A DNA stretch of 64,000 nt from Iodobacter fluviatilis (GCF_900451195.1 NZ_UGHR01000006.1:1-64000), one strand, 5' to 3'; counted from the stretch's first letter, positions 31,158-40,132 are shown. Notes: a model not told the origin generated them from the letters alone. A program made the numbers and translations.

Positions 31158-31173
31158 GTGGAGATTGTGTGGA
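31158..31173 (-). promoter_or_regulatory. Cre-tag-like CreB binding site before creD
   Basis: On the minus strand the sequence is TCCAC-N6-TCCAC, two direct five-base repeats with exactly the spacing of the known CreB tag TTCAC-N6-TTCAC; each half differs at one position. It lies about 70 bases upstream of the creD start codon, a sensible activator position. Confidence 0.55.
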
Positions 31174-31234
31174 GACGGGAGGTTTTGTTTTCGATGCGAA
31201 ATGCTTCAAATTTAGTCGTACTTTTTGTAAGCAG

Positions 31235-31366
31235 TGTCTTCGGCACATTGATTTTGGAGCGGTAGCCACCGCGGGGGCCTTCCTTTCTTGAACGGCCAAT
31301 AAACGAAGCCAAGCCGCAACCCCCAAAGCACGAAGGCCCCGCCCCGCTTGTTCCTCGCTTCGGCGT
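31235..31366 (+). repeat. Family B repeat, copy 1
   Basis: The 130-base segment includes TTGATTTTGGAGCGGTAGCC and TTGAACGGCCAA and ends near TTGTTCCTCGCTTCGG. The reverse complement of 46154-46318 shows the same blocks in the same order. It is non-coding here, in the creC-creD gap. Confidence 0.75.
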
Positions 31367-31408
31367 GCTTCAGGGGGATTTAAAGTCCCGTGCTACGAAT
31401 TACGATAT

Positions 31409-31498
31409 AAACCCAGATCATTGAATTTGGAAATACTCAAAGCGCAAAGACAAATAGCTTAATTCAAGAAAATGCTTTCCTCCTCATGATTTGGGTCT
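31409..31498. repeat. Family A inverted repeat, degenerate copy 1
   Basis: The left end AAACCCAGATCATTGAA and right end TCATGATTTGGGTCT resemble the family A termini as an inverted pair, but the interior CACGGAG motifs are lost. The sequence just before it (GGGGGATTTAAAGTCC at about 31374) also recurs before the copy at 36.3 kb. Confidence 0.5.
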
Positions 31499-31508
31499 CT
31501 GCCATTTG

Positions 31509-32942
31509 TTAATCCAAGGGCAAACAAACCCTTGCTACGACTCCAGCTTCAGCATGATTCGCAAGGCTCACACTTCCACCATGTAATTCCAGCATGGTGC
31601 GGGTGAGTGCCAGCCCCAGACCGGTGCTTTTTTGGCCGGTGGCGGGTCGGGGTAGGGAGTAGAAGCGCTCGAACAGGCGGGGAAAGGCGTAGTCGGGGAT
31701 AGGCTCGCCCTGGTTGTGGATGGCTATTTGCAAATTTTGCGCTTCAATTTTCAGCTCGATATGGATCTGGCCGTGCTCGGGGGTGAAATCCAGCGCGTTT
31801 TGCAGCAGATTTCTGATGGCTTGGGCGAGTAAAAAGGCTTCGCCTTGGATGATGATGCTGGGCCATGGCGCGTGCAGTATTTGCCGTGTACCGGCTTGCG
31901 GTGTGAGTGCGTTGATGGCTTCGTCCAGCAGCTTAGCGATATCTACCGGCCCGGCGTCTTTCAGGCCGTGCCTGGCTTCTAGCGTGGCGAGTTGCAGTAG
32001 GCGGTCGACAATTTGCTGCATGCGTGCGGTTTCTTGGCGGATATGGCCGGTAAAACGGCTGTGATCGCTCTCTTTAAGTGCCTGTCCTTCTTCAAATAAA
32101 ATTTCTGCCGCACCGCGTATGCCTGCTAGGGGCGATTTCAGCTCGTGGGTCAGGTCGTGCACATAGTTTTCAATATAGGCCTTGCCTTCCAAGCGCTCCC
32201 GCATAGTGCCGAGTGCTGTGGCTAGGGTGGTGAGCTCGCGATTGGCGGTGAAGGTGGGCACGGGCACGGTTTGGCCATCGCTCACTGCCAGCGCAAAGCC
32301 GGTGAGTTTGTTAATGCCTCGGCTTAGCCACCATGAAAACAGCGCGCCAATGACTAGGCCAACGGCCAGCAGCAGGAGGCCTGCCCGCCAGAGTTTATTT
32401 TCGCTGCGATCGATAAAGGGCTGCATGGCCCAGTTGGGGCGGGCGACGGTGAGTACGCCCACGATTTCTTTGCCCTTGGTAATCGGGGCGGCGACGTGCA
32501 TCACGGTGGATAGCTCATTTTTTGGATCGGCTAGCGAGCTGCGCGCACCATATTGGCCGCGTAGTGTGAGGTAAACATCGCGCCACTGGCTATAATCCTG
32601 CCCTAGCGCCTGGCCGGTGGAATCCATCATCACCTTGCCTTTGGCATCGGTCACATAGACGCGTAGAAAGGTTTTATCGCGTGGTACGCCCCACACTTTG
32701 GCTTGCGGATTTCTTTCGGCAAACAGTTTAATTGCTTTGGCAAAGCGGCCCGCATCGAGTCGCCCGGCCACAAAATCAGGCTGGATCAGCTCGGCCAGCA
32801 GATTGGCGGTATCGACCAGCACTTCTTCGCTGGATTGACGTACCGCAGGTTTGATTTCATCTCTGACTAGGCTCAGTACATAGGCGGCCAGCAGGCTGAC
32901 CAGCAAAAAGTAGCCAAAGAAAATCCGCAGTGAAAAGCGCAT
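31509..32942 (-). CDS. creC: Sensor histidine kinase CreC
   Basis: A 477-residue membrane sensor kinase partnering CreB. Two transmembrane helices (about 7-24 and 187-208) bracket a periplasmic sensing domain of about 160 residues, followed by a HAMP-like linker. The dimerisation box HDLTHELKSPLAGIRGAAE carries the phospho-histidine near 267. The ATPase has N-box NLLQNALDFTPEHG and a G-box TGLGLALTRTMLELHGG. In E. coli CreC responds to carbon source and aerobic/anaerobic shifts; the signal here is unknown. Its start overlaps the creB stop by one base (TAATG), so the two are coupled. Confidence 0.9.
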   Translation of the reverse strand: MRFSLRIFFGYFLLVSLLAAYVLSLVRDEIKPAVRQSSEEVLVDTANLLAELIQPDFVAGRLDAGRFAKAIKLFAERNPQAKVWGVPRDKTFLRVYVTDAKGKVMMDSTGQALGQDYSQWRDVYLTLRGQYGARSSLADPKNELSTVMHVAAPITKGKEIVGVLTVARPNWAMQPFIDRSENKLWRAGLLLLAVGLVIGALFSWWLSRGINKLTGFALAVSDGQTVPVPTFTANRELTTLATALGTMRERLEGKAYIENYVHDLTHELKSPLAGIRGAAEILFEEGQALKESDHSRFTGHIRQETARMQQIVDRLLQLATLEARHGLKDAGPVDIAKLLDEAINALTPQAGTRQILHAPWPSIIIQGEAFLLAQAIRNLLQNALDFTPEHGQIHIELKIEAQNLQIAIHNQGEPIPDYAFPRLFERFYSLPRPATGQKSTGLGLALTRTMLELHGGSVSLANHAEAGVVARVCLPLD

Positions 32943-33625
32943 TAAACCTGCTCCAGCGCATAGCCAAAGCCACGGTGGGTGGCGATAGGGTCTAGATTGG
33001 GCCGTACAACTCGCAATTTAGCGCGCAAGCTTTTGATATGGCTGTCGATGGTGCGCTCAAAGCTGTCTTCGGCGGCTTCGCCAAGTGCATCCAGCAATTG
33101 GGCTCGGCTGAATACCTGGCCAGGATGGGCGAGTAGGGTGATGAGCAGCCGGTATTCTGATGGTGTGAGCGTGAGATTATTGCCCGCGTATTGCACCCGT
33201 TTGGCCGCGGCATCGTGCACAAACAGCCCGTTATGGATGGCGGAATGGCTGATGATGGCGGCTGGGTTGCTGCGCTTTAAAATGGCTTTTACCCGGGCGG
33301 CGACTTCGCGCGGGCTAAAGGGCTTAAGCACATAATCATCTGCGCCCAGCTCCAAGCCTAAAATCCGGTCGAATTCCTCGCTTCTGGCTGTGAGCAGCAG
33401 CACCGGCAGCTCGCTGTAGCGACGCAGGCGTTTAAGTACTTCTAGGCCGCTATCGTCGGGCAGGCCGATATCTAAAATTAGCAGATCGGGCTTTTGCGCC
33501 TGAATCGCCGCTTCGCCTTCTCTTGCCAGACTGTAGCAGCTCACGCTAAAGCCTTCCCGCTCCAGCGCAAAGCGCAGCGTATCGGAGATGGCCGCTTCGT
33601 CTTCGATCAGAATGATGGATGACAT
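32942..33625 (-). CDS. creB: Response regulator CreB
   Basis: A 227-residue OmpR/PhoB-type transcription factor. The receiver domain has acidic residues in IEDEAA, the phosphorylation aspartate in LLILDIGLPDDSG (about Asp52) and the conserved lysine in DDYVLKPFSPRE. The C-terminal winged helix (about 130-227) contains LTPSEYRLLITLLAHPGQ and RTIDSHIKSLRAKL. It is first gene of the creB-creC pair. It is expected to act on the Cre-tag-like repeat in front of creD. Confidence 0.92.
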   Translation of the reverse strand: MSSIILIEDEAAISDTLRFALEREGFSVSCYSLAREGEAAIQAQKPDLLILDIGLPDDSGLEVLKRLRRYSELPVLLLTARSEEFDRILGLELGADDYVLKPFSPREVAARVKAILKRSNPAAIISHSAIHNGLFVHDAAAKRVQYAGNNLTLTPSEYRLLITLLAHPGQVFSRAQLLDALGEAAEDSFERTIDSHIKSLRAKLRVVRPNLDPIATHRGFGYALEQV

Positions 33626-33817
33626 AAGTGAGATCGCTCTTATTGGATGGCCTTGATTGTAAGTGACTTTGTGGCACGGTTGTCAGCGTATTTCCTGCTA
33701 TGCTGCATTGCAGCATAATTTTAATCTCTCTGCTTTAAGCTGCGGCTTATGGGTCTGCATCAAACACTGGCGGTTTGAGCTCTGCATTTGCAAGGTTCAC
33801 GCCGCAGAGGGCTGGCT

Positions 33818-34804
33818 ATGACTAAAAAAGTGATTAATCTTGCTTTGCAAGGTGGCGGTGCGCATGGCGCATTTACCTGGGGCGTGCTGGATGCCTTGCT
33901 TGAAGACGGGCGTATTCAGTTTGAAGGGGTGAGCGGCACTAGTGCAGGAGCGATGAATGCGGTGGTGCTGGCTCAGGGTTTGATGGAGGGGGGAGCGAGT
34001 GGGGCTAGGTTGGCACTGGATCAGTTCTGGCAAGCGCTGGCGGGGAGCATGCCGGGGGATTTAGGCCAAGGCGACGGTGCGGGCATCAGCTCGGTGACCA
34101 AGGCAATGCAGCAGTGGACGCGTTATTTGTCCCCCAGCCAAATGAATCCTTTTGATTTAAATCCTCTACGTGATTTGGTTGTAAAACAAATTGATTTTGC
34201 CGCTTTGCAAACGCAGAGCCCGGTTAAATTATTTATTGCCACCACGCATGCTAATTCAGGCAAGTTAAGAATTTTTCAGAATCATGAAATGAGTGCCGAT
34301 GTCATTTTGGCCTCTGCCTGTTTGCCGACGATGTACCGCAGTGTATTAATTGATGGCGAGCCTTATTGGGATGGTGCTTATTCGGCCAACCCGGCGGTGT
34401 ACCCATTATTTGATTACTGTGGTGCCTGCGATATTTTGCTGATTTTATTGCAGCCTTTAAGCTTGGACGCTACGCCTGATTCTGCCAGAGAGATTCAAAG
34501 CAGGATTCTGGATATTACTTTTCAATCGGGCTTTTTGCGTGAAATGCAAATGTTTACACGGCTTAAAGCGCGCCGGCCACTTTTTGTTTGGTCCAAATTA
34601 GACAGGCATATTGCCCGTACCCATTTTCATCTGATTGAGGCGGATTTAGCGCAATTTGATGCCGAATCTAAATTAGCCGTGAATCTGAAGTTCTTTGCCA
34701 CGCTCAAAGATCTGGGAAGGGAGGCGGGGCAGAAATGGCTGGCAGCTCATCATCTTCAGTTAGGTAAGTCATCCAGCGTGAATTTGGCTGAGGTATTTGC
34801 CTGA
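33818..34804 (+). CDS. Patatin-like phospholipase
   Basis: A 328-residue patatin-family serine lipase, probably cytoplasmic as no signal peptide is visible. The oxyanion block is LALQGGGAHGAFTWG at about 8-22, the nucleophile elbow is GTSAGAMNA (about 46-54) and the catalytic aspartate lies in DGAYSANPA (DGA variant of DGG/A, about 190). The ATG at 33818 has GAGGG upstream and is preferred over the TTG at 33788. It stands between creB (divergent) and the CNNM gene; substrate not known, and membrane phospholipid or polyhydroxyalkanoate granule binding are both possible for the family. Confidence 0.88.
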   Translation: MTKKVINLALQGGGAHGAFTWGVLDALLEDGRIQFEGVSGTSAGAMNAVVLAQGLMEGGASGARLALDQFWQALAGSMPGDLGQGDGAGISSVTKAMQQWTRYLSPSQMNPFDLNPLRDLVVKQIDFAALQTQSPVKLFIATTHANSGKLRIFQNHEMSADVILASACLPTMYRSVLIDGEPYWDGAYSANPAVYPLFDYCGACDILLILLQPLSLDATPDSAREIQSRILDITFQSGFLREMQMFTRLKARRPLFVWSKLDRHIARTHFHLIEADLAQFDAESKLAVNLKFFATLKDLGREAGQKWLAAHHLQLGKSSSVNLAEVFA

Positions 34805-34925
34805 TTGTCGGATTGAACTGAATGGGTGGGAGATTTGTGCCTAATTTTGCTATTTGCCTAGGCAATGCGGCGAAAGTAGCCGTGTTGCTGCATAATGTGC
34901 ATTAACTCAACAACAAAAAAGGATA

Positions 34926-34943
34926 GGAGTTTCTTGAAACTCC
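34926..34943 (+). promoter_or_regulatory. Hairpin between Shine-Dalgarno and start of the CNNM gene
   Basis: GGAGTTTC-TT-GAAACTCC is a perfect inverted repeat ending five bases before the ATG at 34948. The best purine-rich ribosome binding sequence (AGGATAGGAG, 34920-34929) is otherwise about 18 bases from the start and partly lies in the stem, so folding would either bring it to normal distance or hide it. Confidence 0.45.
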
Positions 34944-34947
34944 GGAT

Positions 34948-36252
34948 ATGGGTAGTAGTATCTTACTGATTATTCTCGCTTTTCTGCTTGTGCTTCTTAA
35001 CGGCTTTTTTGTGGCCGCAGAGTTTGGTTTAGTTAAATTACGCTCTACTCGTGTCAAAGCCATTGCCAAAACAATGGGCTGGCGCGGGCGCATTTTACTG
35101 AAAGTGCATGGCGATTTAGATGCCTATCTTTCAGCTTGTCAGCTTGGTATTACCCTTGCATCCCTTGGTCTTGGCTGGATTGGTGAGCCTGCTTTTGTGC
35201 AGCTGCTGCAACCCATTCTGGGCGCGCTGGGTATTGTGAACGAAGCACTGGTACATTCTATTTCCTTTGCTGTTGCCTTCTTTATTATTTCTTATCTGCA
35301 TATTGTGGTGGGCGAGCTGGCCCCCAAATCCATGGCGATTCGTATGCCTGGCAAAATCAGTATGTGGACGGCCGTACCGCTGTATTGCTTTTACTGGCTG
35401 ATGTATCCCGCCATCTGGATGCTTAATCACAGTGCTAACTGGGTGCTGCGTAAAGTGGGCCTAGATGCCGCGCCCGGCCACGACAGCCATTATTCCTCAG
35501 AAGAGCTGAAGCTGATTCTGCGTACCTCGCAGTCTGATGATCAATATAGCGAAGATGATTGGCGTGTACTTGCGCAGGCCTTGGATTTCCGTGATCTGGA
35601 TGTTGCCGATTTAATGCACCCGTTCAGCGAAGCCGTGGCTTTGTCGGCCAGTGCCGATATCGAAACCAGCTTGGATAAAATTGTTCAGCATCGTTATAGC
35701 CGCTACCCCTTGCTGGACGAAAATGGCCATGTGCAATCGGTGGTCCATTTAAAAGATATTTTCTTTGCCATGCGTAAAGGCGAGATGCCTGAGCGATTGG
35801 ATAAATTGGCGCGTCCGGTGCAAACCGTTTCGCCGCGTTTATCTGCTTCTGAATTATTTAAACGTTTCCAGCATGGCGCGCCGCATTTTGCCGTGGTGGC
35901 TTATCAAGATGGCCAGCCGCTTGGTTTTATCACCTTGGATAATTTGCTCGGCGCTTTGGTGGGCGAGATTCGAGATGAATTCCGCCAAGCGCAAAATGAA
36001 TGGTCCAAGCTGGATGATGGCTCGATGATAGGTAAAGGCAGCTTAACTATCTTTACCCTTGAGCGCGCCTTGGGCATTGATATCGAAGACACCGATGTGG
36101 ATTCGGTAGGTGGCTTGATTATGCAGCAGCTGGGTGATTTACCTAGCGAAGGCCAGCGTATTCAGTTTGAGCATTTTGATGCCGTTGTCAAAAAAATGAA
36201 TGGGCCAAGAATTGTGCTGGTGAGAATTTATCCACGGGAAACGGTGAGCTGA
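34948..36252 (+). CDS. CNNM/CBS domain transporter-like protein (HlyC/CorC family)
   Basis: A 434-residue membrane protein of the CNNM/CorC/HlyC family, implicated in magnesium and cobalt efflux and often mislabelled hemolysin. An N-terminal DUF21 domain with about four transmembrane segments (SILLIILAFLLVLLNGFFVA at 3-22, then segments near 65, 105 and 145) includes the motif LGWIGEPAF. A CBS pair follows (about 215-335: DVADLMHPFSEAVAL, RYSRYPLLDENGHVQSVVH in parts), and a C-terminal CorC/HlyC transporter-associated domain (about 355-434) ends LVRIYPRE. It is apparently monocistronic, 143 bases after the patatin gene. See the hairpin at its start. Confidence 0.88.
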   Translation: MGSSILLIILAFLLVLLNGFFVAAEFGLVKLRSTRVKAIAKTMGWRGRILLKVHGDLDAYLSACQLGITLASLGLGWIGEPAFVQLLQPILGALGIVNEALVHSISFAVAFFIISYLHIVVGELAPKSMAIRMPGKISMWTAVPLYCFYWLMYPAIWMLNHSANWVLRKVGLDAAPGHDSHYSSEELKLILRTSQSDDQYSEDDWRVLAQALDFRDLDVADLMHPFSEAVALSASADIETSLDKIVQHRYSRYPLLDENGHVQSVVHLKDIFFAMRKGEMPERLDKLARPVQTVSPRLSASELFKRFQHGAPHFAVVAYQDGQPLGFITLDNLLGALVGEIRDEFRQAQNEWSKLDDGSMIGKGSLTIFTLERALGIDIEDTDVDSVGGLIMQQLGDLPSEGQRIQFEHFDAVVKKMNGPRIVLVRIYPRETVS

Positions 36253-36326
36253 TGGGGGCTAGGGGGGATTTAAGTCCTGTGCTTTGATCCGCGAGGAAGA
36301 TCTATGATTACTGAGTTTGAAAATAC

Positions 36327-36420
36327 TTAAAACCTAGAGTACGCAGGGTTACTTCAAGGCTATTTTTTTCCGTGAAAAGCCGTGTTCTCTGAGGCCTCCG
36401 TGGTTCAAGATTTGGGTTTT
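36327..36420. repeat. Family A inverted repeat, copy 3 (one arm well kept)
   Basis: The right arm is intact: TTCCGTG...CCGTGTTCTCTGAGG, then CCTCCGTGGTTCAAGATT and TGGGTTTT at 36420. The left arm is degenerate (ACCTAGAGTACGCAGGG around 36352). It sits between the CNNM gene and the S33 hydrolase gene. Confidence 0.7.
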
Positions 36421-36519
36421 GTAATGCCATACCGTTTACGTTTAGCTTATTAGCTCGCACCCGTCCTAGACTTCCCCACGTTTCTTTGACATGCTTGCAT
36501 CAATCTTATTAATCTAAAG

Positions 36520-37914
36520 ATGCCGATGCAAGCATTTGTCTTTCTGCTGTTTCTTGGCTTACTTTCCTCAGCACAAGCCGCTACCAAGCCCTGCCGTATC
36601 GATGGATTTCCTCAGGAAGTGCAATGTGGGCAGATTGCTAGGCCGCTTAATCCGGCCGAACCTCAGGGTAAGCAAATCCAGATTCATTATCTGGTGCTGC
36701 GTGCGCAGGATCGTAATCAGCTGGCGGATCCGATTTTTTTTCTGGCTGGTGGGCCGGGGCAGAGCGCGATCAATGTGGCGGGCTGGGCTGAGCATCTGTT
36801 CAATAAATTGCAATTACGCCGTGATGTGGTTTTTGTAGATCAGCGTGGTACGGGCCGCTCTGCACCTTTGGAATGCCCAGAATCGCAAGATTTAAGCAAG
36901 CTGACTGATAGCGAGGGTGCGCTGCGTGAAATCAGGCACTGCCAGGCCGCCTTGCAAAAACTGCCCTATGGCGATCTGCGCTTTTTTACTACTTCGATTG
37001 CTGTGCAGGATTTAGATGCCGTGCGTAAGGCTGAAGGCTATCCGGCGATCAATCTGGTTGGCGTTTCCTACGGTACTCGGCTAGGGCTGGAGTATTTACG
37101 CCAATATCCGCAAGCAGTGCGGCGAGTGGTGCTCGATGGCGTGTTGCCGCCTGATTACGCCATATCAGGCAGCGATATACAAAAGGCGCTGGACAGCCTG
37201 TTTGCCGATTGCCGTAGCGATGCACGTTGCCAAAGTACTTATCCAAACCTAGCGCAGAGCTGGCGCGATTTGTTGGCCAGTACGCCTAAAGCCACGATTC
37301 TCAAACACCCCCGTTTAAATACTGAAGCCAATGTGACCATCAGCCGCAACAGCGTGCTGGGCATGGTGTCGGCCGTGCTGTATTCACCGGTGAATAGCTC
37401 AGGTCTGCCTTTTGCCATTACCGAGGCTAGGGCAGGACGATTTAACCCCTTGCTGGCGCTTAGCGGCCAGACGGCTTTGCCCAATGCGGGCAAGATTTTT
37501 GCAGGTATGCATTATTCAGTATGGTGCGCTGAGGAAGCGGGGCGCTTGCCAGTGCTCGATGATGATTTTGGCCGTTTTCGCAGCGAAACCTATCGAAAAA
37601 TATGTGGTGAGTGGCCACGCGGCAGCGTGCCTGCAGCTTTTTATACCCTGCCCAAAAGCGCATCCCCGGTATTGCTGTTGAGCGGCGGTCTGGATCCGGT
37701 GACGCCACCTCAGCATGCGACACACGTTGCCAAAGCGCTGGGAGACAAAGCCAAGCATGTGGTGCTGGGCAAATCCGGCCACGGCATGCTGACGCAAAGC
37801 TGTGTGGATGATCTGGTTTATCGCTTTATAAACGCTGAAGATGCGCAAAAAACAGACCTAAGCTGCGTAAAACCCATTCCAAGGCCTGTGGTGTGGGTCT
37901 TGCCTAAAGGTTAA
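36520..37914 (+). CDS. Exported alpha/beta hydrolase (S33 peptidase type)
   Basis: A 464-residue secreted hydrolase similar to proline iminopeptidase/tripeptidyl aminopeptidase (TAP) enzymes. The signal peptide MPMQAFVFLLFLGLLSSAQA is followed by AATKPC. The hydrolase core shows FFLAGGPGQSA near 76 (oxyanion), VFVDQRGTGRSAP near 108, the serine elbow GVSYGTRLG near 180, an acid in SGGLDPVTPP near 395 and the histidine in SGHGML near 430. The C-terminal TAP-like half is present. Either ATG, 36520 or 36526, could serve. It probably acts on peptides or esters in the periplasm or outside. The 3' end runs straight into a miniature family A hairpin. Confidence 0.85.
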   Translation: MPMQAFVFLLFLGLLSSAQAATKPCRIDGFPQEVQCGQIARPLNPAEPQGKQIQIHYLVLRAQDRNQLADPIFFLAGGPGQSAINVAGWAEHLFNKLQLRRDVVFVDQRGTGRSAPLECPESQDLSKLTDSEGALREIRHCQAALQKLPYGDLRFFTTSIAVQDLDAVRKAEGYPAINLVGVSYGTRLGLEYLRQYPQAVRRVVLDGVLPPDYAISGSDIQKALDSLFADCRSDARCQSTYPNLAQSWRDLLASTPKATILKHPRLNTEANVTISRNSVLGMVSAVLYSPVNSSGLPFAITEARAGRFNPLLALSGQTALPNAGKIFAGMHYSVWCAEEAGRLPVLDDDFGRFRSETYRKICGEWPRGSVPAAFYTLPKSASPVLLLSGGLDPVTPPQHATHVAKALGDKAKHVVLGKSGHGMLTQSCVDDLVYRFINAEDAQKTDLSCVKPIPRPVVWVLPKG

Positions 37915-37956
37915 GCCAAACCCAAATCTTGAATTCTGTGGCTCAAGGTTTGGCTT
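37913..37956. repeat. Family A miniature copy 4, possible terminator
   Basis: AAGCCAAACC (37913-37922) pairs perfectly with GGTTTGGCTT (37947-37956), and the interior carries the family end CCCAAATCTTGAA. It overlaps the last two bases of the hydrolase stop codon and may also function as its terminator, although no T run follows. Confidence 0.6.
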
Positions 37957-37990
37957 CTTAAAGGAATGATTCAATGTTGGTGATCACACC

Positions 37991-38752
37991 ATGATTATTG
38001 TCGAGCAATTATCTAAGCAATTTGTCCGTGAAGCGGGCTTGGGCTGGCGGCGTTCTAAAAGTGTGGTTCAGGCCGTGAAGGATATTCACTTTAGCGCGGC
38101 AGATGGCATGGTCACTGGCTTATTGGGTGCCAATGGCGCGGGCAAAACCACGACATTGCGTATGATTGCCGCGTTGCTAGCCAGCGACACTGGGCAGATT
38201 TTGGTGGATGGCGTAGCGGTTGAGGCGGGTAAGCAGGCCACACAAGCGCGGATGGGGGTGTTGTCTGATGCGCGGGGTTTGTACCCAAGGCTGAGCGCCC
38301 GTGAAAACATTGCTTATTATGGTGTGCTGCATGGCATGAGCCATGACGAGGCCAATGAGCGCGCAACGGCACTGGCCGATGCGCTGGATATGCGTGCCTT
38401 GCTGGAGCGGCGCTGCGAAGGCTTTAGCCAAGGTGAAAAAATGAAAACGGCACTGGCAAGGGCGCTGGTGCACGATCCGCAGAATATCATTCTGGACGAG
38501 CCCACCAATGGCCTCGATGTACTGGCCACTAGGGCGCTGCGTGAGTTTCTGGCATGGCTGAAATCGCCAGCTGGCGGCAGCAAATGTATTTTGTTTTCGA
38601 CCCATATCATGCAAGAAGTAGAGCGGCTTTGCGATCATGTGGTGATTGTGGCTGGCGGCGAAACCGTCGCACAGGGCACGGTAGCCGAGTTATTAGATCA
38701 GGCAAAAGAAAGCAATTTTGAAGATGCTTTTGTGAAACTGGCCTTTGCTTGA
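37991..38752 (+). CDS. natA: ABC transporter ATP-binding protein (NatA type)
   Basis: A 253-residue ATPase subunit of an ABC-2 exporter similar to NatA, which with NatB extrudes sodium in Bacillus. Walker A is GANGAGKTT near residue 42, the signature is FSQGEKMKTALARAL near 145 (a LSGGQ variant), Walker B is IILDEPTNGLDV near 167 and the H-loop is STHIMQEVERL near 201. The next gene, 174 bases on, encodes the matching permease; a family A repeat lies between them. Sodium as the substrate is inferred from the NatB-like partner, and a drug or peptide exporter is equally possible. Confidence 0.85.
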   Translation: MIIVEQLSKQFVREAGLGWRRSKSVVQAVKDIHFSAADGMVTGLLGANGAGKTTTLRMIAALLASDTGQILVDGVAVEAGKQATQARMGVLSDARGLYPRLSARENIAYYGVLHGMSHDEANERATALADALDMRALLERRCEGFSQGEKMKTALARALVHDPQNIILDEPTNGLDVLATRALREFLAWLKSPAGGSKCILFSTHIMQEVERLCDHVVIVAGGETVAQGTVAELLDQAKESNFEDAFVKLAFA

Positions 38753-38787
38753 AGCATTCAAAAATGCGGATTACTTAGGTGTGCAAA

Positions 38788-38899
38788 TAAAACCCAAATC
38801 TTGAAACACAGAGAATACGGAGAAAATCATTTTATGTTTTGGTTTACTCCGTGGCCCTCCGTGTTCTCCTTAACTCCGTGGTTCAAGATTTGGGTTTTA
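38788..38899. repeat. Family A inverted repeat, copy 5
   Basis: A 112-bp copy between natA and natB. The left arm is AAAACCCAAATCTTGAAACA with GAGAATACGGAGAAAA following. The right arm ends GGTTCAAGATTTGGGTTTTA, with CTCCGTG, CTCCGTG and CTCCGTG repeats. Reading natB from an upstream start at 38801 would translate this repeat. Confidence 0.85.
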
Positions 38900-38926
38900 A
38901 ATATAAAATCAACTGGATATGATCGC

Positions 38927-40084
38927 ATGATGATTTGGGAAATATTTAAAAAAGAATGGGTCGATTCATTAAGAGACCGGCGCACCATGCTGGTGGTGAT
39001 TTTGTCTTCTTTAATGGGCATGCCCTTTTTTTTATTTATTAGCTCTGAAGCGTATTCCAGAATGGATGAGCAAAAGCGCTTTATTCGCGTAGTCGGGGCT
39101 CAATATGCGCCGGAGTTAATCAATTATATTGCCCGGCAGGGTTTTGAAATTAAAACCGCAGGGCCAGATTATGCGAATAAATTACACAGCAAAGAATATA
39201 CCGAGCCGGTACTGTTGTTGCCGCAAGATTTTGCCCGTCAATATGCATCAGGGATTGCACCCAGGGTAGAGATTGTCAGTGATCTGGCGAATAAAGATAC
39301 CCAAATGGGCGTGCGGCCAATTAAGGTGTTATTGCAAGGCTTTATGCAAGAGCAAGCGGTTTTAAATCTAAGCATGCGTGGTGTTTCTGCAGAAATATTA
39401 ACGGTGTTAAAAGTAGAAGAGCGTCATTTAAGCCGTGCACAAAATCAGCAGAGTGCAGGGCTTAAAGAAATGCTGCCCTTTATGTTTATCATGACGCTAT
39501 TAGGCGTGGGCATGTATGCGGCGATTGATACTTCAGCAGGGGAGAGAGAGCGTGGTTCTTTAGAACCTCTAATGATGAATCCCATATCGAGCTGGCATTT
39601 CGCTTTGGGCAAATGGGCCGCGGTAGGCACACTCACGGTGTGTGTATTGTTTTTTAATGTGATGAGTATTTTTCCCTCGCTATTATTAATTAAAAACGAA
39701 GTATTAAAAATCGCTTTTCAATTTTCAATTAAAGACGCTTTTGTGTTTTTGGCCGTGCTATGCCCGCTGGCACTAGCCATTGCCGCCCTGCAAATCGCCG
39801 TGGCGATGAATGGTAAAAGCCATAAGGAAGCGCAGGCCAGAAACTCCATGCTGATGCTGCTGGCTCCACTGGCTTTGGTGATTGGGATGTTGAAGCAAGG
39901 CGCTGATCCCGTCTGGTTTTCCTGGGTGCCACTTCTGGCACAAAACCAGCTGATTATCAAAATTCTCAACGGCGAAACCCTGAGCCTTGCAGAAGTGCTC
40001 ATCCCCGTATTGGTTTGTGTGTTGATCTTGTTGGCAAGCCTGAGCTATACCGCGCAGAAAATGCGGCGGGTGGTGATGCAGTAG
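38927..40084 (+). CDS. natB: ABC-2 type permease (NatB type)
   Basis: A 385-residue permease partner of NatA. The N-terminus MMIWEIFKKEWVDSLRDRRT leads into the first transmembrane helix (MLVVILSSLMGMPFFLFISS in parts), a large extracytoplasmic domain (about 45-175), then five C-terminal helices (PFMFIMTLLGVGMYAAIDTS, LTVCVLFFNVMSIFPSLLLI and others). Motif GERERGSLEPLMMNPIS between helices is typical of NatB/ABC-2 exporters. I place the start at the ATG at 38927 (or 38930) because everything upstream in frame is family A repeat. Confidence 0.83.
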   Translation: MMIWEIFKKEWVDSLRDRRTMLVVILSSLMGMPFFLFISSEAYSRMDEQKRFIRVVGAQYAPELINYIARQGFEIKTAGPDYANKLHSKEYTEPVLLLPQDFARQYASGIAPRVEIVSDLANKDTQMGVRPIKVLLQGFMQEQAVLNLSMRGVSAEILTVLKVEERHLSRAQNQQSAGLKEMLPFMFIMTLLGVGMYAAIDTSAGERERGSLEPLMMNPISSWHFALGKWAAVGTLTVCVLFFNVMSIFPSLLLIKNEVLKIAFQFSIKDAFVFLAVLCPLALAIAALQIAVAMNGKSHKEAQARNSMLMLLAPLALVIGMLKQGADPVWFSWVPLLAQNQLIIKILNGETLSLAEVLIPVLVCVLILLASLSYTAQKMRRVVMQ

Positions 40085-40132
40085 TTTTGAGTGTGATTGG
40101 GCCGTATTTTATTGAGCTGATATTACGCAGCA

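Noticed and set aside
31084..31326. Small reading frame upstream of creD
   Set aside because: It is proline- and histidine-rich, covers the Cre-tag-like site and part of the family B repeat, and shows no coding signature.
38801..38926. N-terminal extension of natB
   Set aside because: The added 42 residues are translated from a family A repeat; the conserved permease begins at the ATG at 38927.
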